A stretch of DNA of 64,000 nt, taken from the NCBI GenBank assembly GCA_030512295.1, contig JAULSR010000003.1, forward strand, positions 1,798,001 to 1,862,000, given 5' to 3'. The notes beneath the pieces are model-generated. The model saw only the letters and a list, made by a program, of their open reading frames with translations. It was not told the origin of the DNA and made no database searches. The DNA is from Bombardia bombarda. Lineage: Eukaryota > Ascomycota > Sordariomycetes > Sordariales > Lasiosphaeriaceae. This document shows, in pieces, positions 55,692-64,000 of the stretch (position 1 is its first letter; each line of letters begins with the position of its first letter). A program made the position numbers and the translations under genes.

Positions 55692-56862
55692 ATGGCCAAA
55701 CCCCGAGTCATCCTCGGTCTGATGACCTTTGCACCCGACGAAAACGCGGGTGGCCGCCTTACCGACGTCGAGGACCTCAAAAAGGCGCTCGACATATTCC
55801 AAGCCCATGGCTTCAACGAGGTTGATACGGCCCGGGCATATGGCGGTGGCACGCAGGAGGGGTACACGCGCCAGGCCGGCTGGAAGGAGCGTGGCCTCGA
55901 GCTCGCCACAAAGTGTTATCCTCTGCCGCCGGGGAACCACAAGCCAGAGAACATCACGCACCATTTCGAGACCAGCCTCAAGGAGCTGGGGACGGATAGT
56001 GTTGATGTGAGTCTTCCGCCAAACACCGCCACTCCCATTCACGAAAAGAGGTATACGCACTGACAATGCCGTCCAGATCTTTTACCTCCACGCGCCGGTA
56101 CGTACCAACCTGCCCCCCTCCCAGATCTCTCCCCCCCAGCATGAAAACTAATCCCCGCCCCAGGACCGCACCGTCCCCTTCGCCTCCACCCTCTCCGCCC
56201 TCAACACCCTCTTCCTCGCTGGCAAATTCAAGCGTCTTGGCCTCTCCAACTTCACCGCCTTCGAGGTCGCCGAGGTCTGCCTCACCTGCCACCACAACGG
56301 CTGGGTGCGGCCCTCCATCTACCAGGGCGTCTACAACTGCATGCAGCGCGGCATTGAGCCCGAGCTCATCCCCGCCTGCCGCCGCTACGGCCTCGACGTC
56401 GTCATCTACTCGCCCATCGTCGGGGGGCTACTGTCTGGGAAAGTGGCCCTGTCCAAATCGATCGTCCCCACCGAGGGCCGCTTCAGCAATAAATTCCTCG
56501 GCGGGGTGTTGCGGGAGAAATATTTCAAGGACAGCACGTTTGACGCGGTGGCGGAGCTGAAGGAGACGGCAGATCGGTTTGGGGTGGGTATGATTGAGGT
56601 GGCGTTGAGGTGGCTGGTGCATCATTCCATGCTGGATATCAAGGGCGGGAAGGACGGGATCATCATTGGGGTGTCGAATCTTGGACAGCTGGAGGAGAAT
56701 CTGGGGTATATTGAGAAGGGCGGGCCGCTGCCGGAGGAGGTGCTGGCGGCGCTGGATAGGATGTGGACGATTGCGCAGCCGGGGGCGGGCCCGTATTGGC
56801 ATTTGGCGCTCGAGTATGGGTATGATACGCAGGAGGTGCTGTTTGGGAAGGGGGCGCTTTAG
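55692..56862 (+). CDS. Aldo-keto reductase, AKR7 (aflatoxin aldehyde reductase) type
   Basis: NADPH-dependent (alpha/beta)8-barrel reductase. Exons 55692-56006, 56077-56097 and 56164-56862 give 344 residues. Family marks are ILGLMTFAP, GFNEVDTARAYGGG (Asp and Tyr of the catalytic tetrad), ATKCYPLPPG (Lys), IFYLHAP (His), RLGLSNFTAFEVAEV, YQGVYNCMQR, LDVVIYSPIVGGLLSGK and GIIIGVSNLGQLEENL. AKR7 enzymes reduce dialdehydes and succinic semialdehyde-type aldehydes in the cytosol. The middle exon is only 21 nt and carries exactly IFYLHAP including the catalytic histidine, so its splicing is essential. The stop is followed by a normal 3' flank and then a G24 run. Confidence 0.93.
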
Positions 56863-59281
56863 TTCGCGGCAACAGCTGTCGTAATTGTTCAATTCTTTTT
56901 TTGCTTTCGTATTAGGTGCAACAACGGAAAGAGCGACCACATATGGTTTTTTTTATTTCCATGCATCCCCATGAAAGTACTTCATTCCAAGCTACTGTTA
57001 GTGGAGCTTAATTTTTCCCAGCCAAATTGTCGGGGGGGGGGGGGGGGGGGGGGGGCGGCTCGCATGATAACAGCTGGAGAGAGATTGGTACCTACGCAAA
57101 GAACTTCAGTTTTCATTCTTGCCCATCATTATCCGCAGCTCTTACTCGTTTTCCCAGCCTCTATGCTGCAATGGAAGCATTCGGCCACTCACTAACCGCA
57201 TAATCAGAAATCAAGCCTCAAACCAAACTCATCTCGCCAACCAACTCCTCCCTCAGTTTTCGCGGCCTTTCCGCCGCAACAGCGTGGCACATGTGGCACA
57301 CGGGCAGATGCAGCCCTTTTGGTTGGGACTGAGGTGCGTATGGGGAGCCATTGGTGTTTCGGGTTCCCCTGCAATGCCAACCCCACTCGCGCAGAACTCG
57401 AGCGGCCCAGCAGCGGCGACAATCAACCTCAGCAACGCGCCTCCCAGACGGACTCGTTTGCCAACATTTGGTTATGGAAAATGGCGACCTCAAGAGACGC
57501 ACCCCGGAATAATTCTCGGTGGCCCCAGAGACGATTACAGTCAGGGTCCCAAAGTCTGGCCCCAAAAGCCATGTTTCTCGGGCGTGTCGCCAACCCCAAC
57601 TCTTCCTCCCCAACAAGGTCCAAGTGGTGGGCCGTCTGCATCCTCAATCGGCCATCACATGTCTCCCTGACATCCCTTCAAACAATCCCAACTGCCACGG
57701 ACTGGAGGCAACTGAATTTCTTCATTCCAGGGTTGTCATACGCTGTAAATTTCAATTCCATGCAGCTGACCGGTTCATCCGTACTTTATTTAGATTTTAG
57801 AACGTTGTCCTCGACCCGTGTTTTGCGCTCGTAGAGTTCTAGAATAGACTACAAATACCGCCATATTTTGAGCTTGCCAAAAAGAAAGAAGAAAATGTAC
57901 CAGTCGAGCCGTGTCTGTTAATGGACGAGTCCCCCCGGAAATTTAAGGTGAGAAAAATAAGGTTCACTAGAAGTCTAACAGCGGGGTCCCAGAAAATACT
58001 CCTGTTCTCGCAAGGCAAGAACGATCTGGCCTGTTCCTCGCCCTCTGCTGAAGCCACTGATGCCGCCATCAAGGCCACAATCTCTTCCGTCTACCGTTTC
58101 CCTCCTCGTGCTCCGTCGAAATGGCCTCTCGCACGACACAGCCGTATGAATTTACTACAACGGGGCTAACATGACCCAACAAAAAACATCGTATTCTCAC
58201 AAACAGCGAACTTACACATTACCTGCGGAGTCAGAGCGACATGTCCATGTTTGGAGGATCAGGGTCGACAGATTGATCGCAGATGTTCCGGGTTACTGCA
58301 CAACTTATCTACGTCAATCCCTTCCTTCTCAATCTTGGACAAACTCCGGCCGCAATCAGACAAGAGCTTGGTTCTGACCCGCGCGAACCGGTGTGTATCC
58401 TTGACAGCGACCATAACTTACCGAAATGAAGCGATCTGTTACTTTTGGCACAGCTGTCTAACACAAGGAAAACATTCAAAGAATCTTGGGCTGCTGCATG
58501 CAATCCCAAGGGACGGACTGACAATGAACTCACCCATCCTTGTGGGCATCTGCAATATCACTCGAAAGCTATCCAGATACTACACAAGACCGAAACAAAA
58601 TACGTCACAGCTTTTTGCCTTCAGTTGAAATCCAACAGTCAGCTGTCTGTTGCACACCCTGGTCATCGACCTGGTGCATGCCAAATGGATCTCTGATACA
58701 TAATGCCACCAGACGGGAAGCCAACCGACGGAGCTGAACCTCATAAACCAACCGTTACACCACCACTATAGATCGGCGTTGTCGAGCCGGGTTACAGACT
58801 GTACAGTATAAAAGCGCATGGTCGGTGAAATATGCTGGCGACCGGCACGGGTATCCGACATACATTTCGGACGGTCTGGATTTGGCAAACGTTGGAAGAA
58901 CCTCCGCACCGGGAAATCTATTGGGCCATATATCGATGGGCATATAGGCAGACAGGGCAGGCCGTGGAGGCTGTGGGGTGCAGATCAATTGCCATTCCTT
59001 TAGCCTCAAATGCTCCTCTCCACAGATTATGACGGGAGGCGCCCGCATGAATGGAAATTGTGGGGAAGAGAAGCATGAGGGAGGGATATAGATGACGATG
59101 CATGGGCATGCCCCTGTAGGCGCGGTACCTGGGTGATCATCCCGCAACCAGCGATGGATTGGAGGAAGAAAGCTTGATCTGGAGCTTTGAGCAGGTACAT
59201 ATACCCCAGACTTGACCTGCTCTTTCCCAAAGCTTACCTTCTATCCTAACCTCCCACGACTTAGGACATCAAACCGCAATC
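56863..59281. other. Intergenic, 2.4 kb, with G24 run
   Basis: A run of 24 G lies at 57032-57055. Frames at 57119-57834 and 57921-58169 lack family traits. A TATAAAAG box near 58808 has no gene attached. The last few hundred bases are the Cip1-like promoter. Confidence 0.4.
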
Positions 59282-60065
59282 ATGTTTGGTCAAGCCTCTA
59301 TCGCCGTTCTTGCGCTCCTCCCCTTTTCCCTCGCCCAGGTTTCCGAGGGCTTCGAGAAAGGGTGGGATCAAGCCGCATGGCCCACGTACGCGGCCGACTG
59401 CAGCCAGGGCGGCAAGGTCACTCTTGACACCTCTCAAGCCTACAGCGGCAAAAACTCGATGAGGGTCGATGGTGCGGGCGGCTACTGCGGACACATCTTC
59501 TTTGGCACGTCAAAGGTCCCCAGCGGCGATGTCTACGTCAGGGCTTATGTGTAAGTCTTGTTCAACTGGATCTTCAAAGCCAAAACCAACAGAGCACTGA
59601 CAACCCAACAGCAAAGCCTCCAAGGCCCTCACCGACTCGCACGTCTCCTTCATCACCATGCCCGACTCAGCCCAGGGTAGCAAAAAGCACCTGCGCATCG
59701 GCGGCCAGTCCAAGATCCTCATGTACAACCGCGAGTCCGATGACGCGACCCTGCCCGACCTGTCCCCGCAGGGCATTGCCACCTCGACTGCCCTACCAAC
59801 GGGTAAGTGGCAGTGCTTTGAGTACCACCTGGGCACCGACGGCACTGTTGAGACATGGCTGAACGACAAGGTTGTCGCCGGCCTGACGAGCATCAAGGGC
59901 GTTGCCAATGCCAATGCGGCACAGTGGCAGCGGAGCAGCGTCAAGCCAAAGGTCACAGCCATCAATTTTGGCTGGGAGTCGTATGGCGGGGATACCAACA
60001 CGTTCTGGTATGATGATATCATCATCAGCGGGACGAGGGTGGGGTGTAATGCTACTGCTGCTTAG
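59282..60065 (+). CDS. Cip1-like secreted protein (glucuronan-lyase type)
   Basis: Two exons (59282-59550 and 59612-60065) give 240 residues. A signal peptide (MFGQASIAVLALLPFSLAQ) precedes a beta-jelly-roll. GWDQAAWPTYAADCSQGGKV, GYCGHIFFGTSKVPSGDVYV, KHLRIGGQSKILMYNRESDD, CFEYHLGTDGTVETWLN, NFGWESYGGDTNTFWYDD and TRVGC match Trichoderma Cip1, a protein co-secreted with cellulases and later given glucuronan lyase activity. The protein ends right after the TRVGC region, lacking the linker and CBM1 of the Trichoderma protein. It sits between an AKR gene and an RTA1-like gene, not in a cellulase cluster. Confidence 0.92.
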
Positions 60066-60408
60066 AGCTTCGGCGAAATCCGAGGTTACCAAGCAGTCTG
60101 GACTCTATGGAGATGATGTAGATATAATCCAATGAGACCGCCTTATGCTTGACCTGCTCTCTTTGTTTTGCCATATGCCTTACTCCGCCAACAGGGATCG
60201 ACTGGAGACACAGCAGAGCTATGGTTGTTTGGTTACTCTTTATTAACGGGAATAGCACCTTGCCTGCACAATGGTGGGTTACTCTAAAAGGGCTTCTTGT
60301 ACAACCGGTAACTGTCTATGCTTGCTAAAACACCAAGCTACATGCCGTCTAAGTGTAAATAGGTATCAAAAACAAGCCCATATCATATCCAACTACCCCA
60401 ACCATACC
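60066..60408. other. Convergent 3' flanks
   Basis: Short spacer between the Cip1-like stop (plus) and the RTA1-like stop (minus). No feature seen. Confidence 0.4.
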
Positions 60409-61637
60409 CTAGGTAACCCCCTCAGGCACCAACAGCCTTCTCATTCGTCCCCGAATCACTATCCCCTTCACCCCACCCACCACAACCTGCTCCCGTCCCT
60501 GCCCTCCCTCCTCAGACCCCTTCTCCGCCGCAACCTTCTTCGCATACAACCTCCCCATCTGCGGAAAGAAAACCCCCGGCGCAAACGCCGCCAACAGCCC
60601 CGACCCAATAAGCACCATAAACGACTCCAGCACCACAAACGACGGTTCATCCTGCATAATATGATTCCCCCACCCGCCCGCCATCTCCGCAATCCGATAC
60701 ACACACCTCACCAAAAACGCAGAATACGCCCCCATCATGGCATACAAAAACATCCTGAACCGTCCGTTCCCCCACAGGGCCACCGCCCCATCCCTGGCCC
60801 CCTCTGCCTCTGCCGCGCCACTCCTGATCCACCTGCGCACCTGCACCAGATACACCCCGCTGAACGCGCCAAACAGCCCCAGCACCACGACCTGCAGCAC
60901 GATACCTGCAATGATGACGCGGTTGCCGTGCTGCAGCAGCTCGAGCTTGTCGCGGCCCGCAGAAGCCGCGATGCCGCCACCGATGGCCTGAATGACGAGG
61001 CACGAGACGTCGGCGGGGACGAAGAAGAGCGGGTAGACGCGCGGCGGGACGCGGCTGAGGGACGGGTTGAGCGCCGAGACGACGTGCTTGAGGGTCAGGT
61101 AGAGGCCGACGCAGATGAGGGTCGGGCCGAGCACGATGGAGACGATCTGAGTCTTGAAGGCGTTGCCGTTCCAGGGGTTGATGCCGAGTTGGTAGCGGCC
61201 TACGTAGCCTGGATGGTTGGGGGATGGTGTTAGTGGCGGGTGGGTGGGTGATTGGGACTTGTGAGGAAAGGGGGGAGGAAAAAGGGGGAGGAAAAAGGGG
61301 GAGGAAAAAGAGGGGAGGAAAAAGGGGGGAGGAAAAAGGGGGGAGGAAAAAAGGGGGGGGTTTGGATGGGTGAAATACGGGAGGAAAGAGGCGTACCAGC
61401 ACACTCGAGAATGCAACCCATGGCAACGGCAATCGAGTATCCCCATGTGCGCTTCCAGACGCCAAAGAAGATGGTCGAGACGGCGGCGAGGGCGAAGCCG
61501 ATGGCGAGAAAGAGGTTGACGCCCTTGTTGGGGTAGTAGCCCAGCGTCGTGTAGGCGACAGGGCACCAGGCGTTGACCTCGAGGCAGGTGTCGTAGCTGG
61601 GGCGGAAGCCCGGGGGCGGGACGCCCACTCCAGACAT
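60409..61637 (-). CDS. RTA1-like seven-helix membrane protein
   Basis: Exons 61397-61637 and 60409-61208 give 346 residues. MSGVGVPPPGFRPSYDTCLE is followed by seven hydrophobic segments. The family blocks GYYPNKGVNLFLAIGFALAA, GRYQLGINPWNGNAFKTQIV, PTLICVGLYLTLKHVV, VPADVSCLVIQAIGGGIAA and RCVYRIAEMAGGWGNHIM with DEPSFVVLESFMVL are standard RTA1. The group (Rta1, Rsb1, Rtm1) handles lipid or toxin translocation and stress resistance at the plasma membrane. The intron (61209-61396) contains a run of GGGGAGGAAAAA units. The start at 61637 is the first ATG. Confidence 0.9.
61262..61360 (+). repeat. Polypurine minisatellite in RTA1-like intron
   Basis: About seven units of roughly 13 bp (GGGGGAGGAAAAA with small length changes). 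On the gene's strand this is a long polypyrimidine tract inside the intron. Confidence 0.85.
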
Positions 61638-62824
61638 GTTGACGGTAGTGATGTTGTTGGTGTTGGTGTTGGCGATGATCGCGTAGATTGTGGCTGTTTT
61701 TCCCACGTTGTGGCTGATCGTCCCGATTTAAGCTCGATGCTGTAACGCTTTTTCGGCTCGGCTCGCTCGGCTCAATTAGATTTGTCGGATCGATATGGTA
61801 CTCTTACATACAAAAGAAACAAGGATGGTTATTTATCAGAACATTGTGTGGGATTGAAAAAGAGCGAGAACACTGGGAGGAGAGCTAGAGATTATGGATG
61901 GATGGAGAACCTCAGGATGGGTGCAAATGGGATGGGGAACGAGATCGTTTATTTAGGGGAATTTTGGAGATCGAAGAGGATCTGTAAGCGGTCCTAGCGG
62001 GCCGCTGGTCTGGATCGAATCCACTGTCCCGATGCACTGGAGCTGCCTAGGAAAGTCCCCCGTCAGCCTCAAGTGTGGGATTGTTTCGATGTTTTTGCGA
62101 GTAAACTCACGGGCGGGTGTGAACGCAGGATTCTTTTTACGGTAGATGATTCGTTGAAGATTTGCCCTAAACCCGAATACGTATTAGTTCACGGTGGGGG
62201 TAGGTCTTACCGAACCTGCCAAGATGAAGGCTCCGCTCTTGCTGGGACGGTCGGTTTGACGGCACTGGGATGATTTGGTCATGGACCAAATGCAGTATCA
62301 AATTGTTGAAAGGTCATAACGTAATCTCGGAGAATGTATCTTGAAATCTGACCGTTTCAGTTCGTGGCATTCACGTTAAATCGATCATGTCCGTAAATAA
62401 CTGAAAAATGTACAAGTAGAAATAGCAAACCAATGAACATAAAAACTCGGGATGATAACCAAACATGGTGTTTAAACGTCTATTAGAAAAAATTAGAAAA
62501 AGTGCCACTTACATGCACATGACTGGTTTCGGCATGTTATGATAGTAGTAAGTAGCAGCAAACGTCCAACTTTGGCAACCTAATGGAAATGAAAAGTTGG
62601 AAATTGGCAGGTAATAGATAAGTGAGAGGGCTGCAGCATGAGCTTTTATGATTCAAAGGGATTTCGCGGTCAGGTGTTCAAGAAATAGTGTGAATGAAGT
62701 GATAAATGTACCTGTGTGTACGATGACGAGACGCATACCTTGACAATAAACAATCTTGTTTCCAAACGCCACCAAAAGCCTTAAATTCGTCTCGCCAGCA
62801 ACTTCTTCGAATTCTCCAAGTTGC
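61638..62824. other. Intergenic, 1.2 kb
   Basis: RTA1-like promoter side and 3' side of the broken membrane gene. AT-leaning, no coding region recognised. Confidence 0.4.
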
Positions 62825-64000
62825 CTACCTTCGAAATATGCCTCTCCAAATGTTTATGACGGAACGGGAGGAATGCAAGACACTCCGCCCATCAATAAAA
62901 GCAAGAGGCCATAGTAAAAGAAATTCCGCCCCTATTGACGCGAGTGGGAGAAGAAAGAAATAGTTTGTGCAGCTGGCAACCAGCTGATAGTCCTCCACCG
63001 TGTATAAACATGACATGAACGGCGGCGACCAGTTCCGACCAATGATCAGATGTGGCATTACTATATAGTTGAATGCACCGAATGACACCATGAGGACATA
63101 ATCTGAGGCTCTAATCAGCATCATATAGTCTTCCTGGGACACTCTCGAGTAAAAGCAGATCGGATGCATCGCCCATGGATAAAGGAAGCCAAACTTTTGC
63201 CCCGGCGTCATCGAATGCCATGTGTCCGTTGTGCCATATGCAAGTGACAGCGGTAGCACAACAGCACTCAATAACTGGAGAGAAATGTTGAACAAGACCG
63301 TGACATTGGCTAGAATAATTTCTCTTAAGGTCGCAAGTGGTGGTGTTCGGGCCTTGCATTCGAGGAGCATATTCCGCATGTCATTGAGTCTGGCGATGCG
63401 TCATTCGGACAAGATGTCATGAAACTCCTCGCTATGCAGCTCGTCGAATCTCTCGTAGAGCTCCTCGAGGGTGTCCGAGTTGTCGTCTATTCTCCGTGGT
63501 ATTATCGATTATAGAGCCACCTCAAACCCCATGGTCTCTTCCGGTGTATCTGACACAATCGAATACTCCGTACCTCTTGGTCAATACTTAGAGGTACGTT
63601 CGTTTTCCGGCTTCTTCGACCGGGATTCCAAGCATTGCAGGGGCGTCATATCAGTCATGCTCCATCGAGATCCATTGGCCGGCCATCCAAGGTCTAATAA
63701 TTGTCGTAAAGGCATTGGTATTGTAGTGTTCTATCGCAGTATTGAGAGCCCATTTTGGTCGTTGTTGACCCCCTCGTACTTGTACTCCGATGACGTCCCA
63801 GAGAGCCAAGCGTTCTTTGTGATTGTGAAAGATGTTTCCTGCCAACAGAGCCTCAAATTGTGTAGTCGTCAGGTGATAGTTCTGCCACGCCGGCACGCCT
63901 TCATCATTGCCAATGACAGTGCGATGTTTGTTCCGCTGTACATGACTGAACATCGTCTAGGACACCGACGATGATGTCGAAGTCGATGATGAATCTGAGG
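62825..64000 (-). pseudogene. Broken ankyrin/membrane protein gene, runs off edge
   Basis: 62825-63379 encodes MRNMLLECKARTPPLATLRE and about four membrane helices (VTVLFNISLQLLSAVVLPLS; DYVLMVSFGAFNYIVM; YFFLLPLASIGAEFLLLWPL). The same frame continues upstream through LEELYERFDELHSEEFHDIL, but a TGA at 63401-63403 separates the two parts (SE-stop-RIARLN). A CGA-to-TGA change would explain it. Further upstream, 63651-63953 reads ERLALWDVIGVQVRGG, ALNTAIEHYNTNAFTTIIRP and, one frame over, MTPLQCLE, which looks like a decayed ankyrin repeat. An ankyrin-plus-membrane receptor relic is the likeliest reading. Exon links were not resolved. Confidence 0.45.

Noticed and set aside
57119..57834. Overlapping plus frames of 171-183 codons
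   Set aside because: Proline/serine-rich text without motif, introns or homolog-like blocks.
63471..63974. 167-codon plus frame at right edge
   Set aside because: Antisense to the ankyrin-like and coiled-coil text on the minus strand, which has stronger protein character.
1..64000. CRISPR arrays, bacterial operons, prophage or attachment sites
   Set aside because: Spliceosomal introns and fungal gene families throughout; no spaced direct repeats of CRISPR type seen.

Overview
The window is nuclear DNA of a filamentous ascomycete (Pezizomycotina, most likely a Sordariomycete). The evidence is short 50-180 nt spliceosomal introns with GTRNGT donors, an AT-rich retroelement carrying the CpA-to-TpA scars of repeat-induced point mutation (RIP), HET-domain genes, fungal CBM1 and Cip1 secreted enzymes, and tRNA genes, one of them intron-bearing. 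I cannot name the species from sequence alone.

Layout. 1-4667 is a dead, AT-rich LTR retroelement with a second element nested inside it. 4.9-9.3 kb holds a tRNA-Thr, a broken monocarboxylate-type MFS transporter, a broken secreted aspartic protease and a membrane protein of unknown role. 9.9-14.5 kb has a tRNA-Gly, a five-exon AsaB/CmcJ-type oxygenase, a FAD amine oxidase-like enzyme and a small unknown gene. 15.2-21.6 kb holds a STAND/NLR-like receptor with TPRs, an intron-containing tRNA-Phe and a damaged HET gene. 22-38 kb is mostly core genes: mitochondrial ABC exporter ATM1, a KIF22/Kid-like kinesin diverging from the mitochondrial gene AIM24, a kinase-vWA fusion and a CorA-like membrane protein. 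39-43 kb has a tiny three-exon gene, a TA-flanked MITE, a complete P450 and two exons of an unrecognised gene. 44.6-53.7 kb has two intact HET genes flanking a CBM1-bearing acetylxylan esterase and an NRPS-like relic. 55.7-61.6 kb has an AKR7-type aldo-keto reductase with a 21-nt exon, a Cip1-like secreted protein and an RTA1-like seven-helix protein. The right edge has a broken ankyrin/membrane gene.

How the genes fit together. The window mixes housekeeping genes with accessory ones. Four accessory loci (NLR-like, three HET) belong to families used in non-self recognition. Two secreted enzymes (AXE-CBM1, Cip1-like) point to plant cell wall breakdown. The oxygenase, FAD enzyme and P450 are tailoring-type enzymes, but no intact PKS, NRPS or terpene backbone gene is present, so no complete biosynthetic cluster is claimed.

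A caution for the reader: several genes, including the conserved kinesin, are broken by single-base or two-base indels, most of them in short C/G runs. This looks at least partly like assembly error, so pseudogene calls resting only on frameshifts are provisional. Exon boundaries were read by eye from splice consensus and frame continuity.
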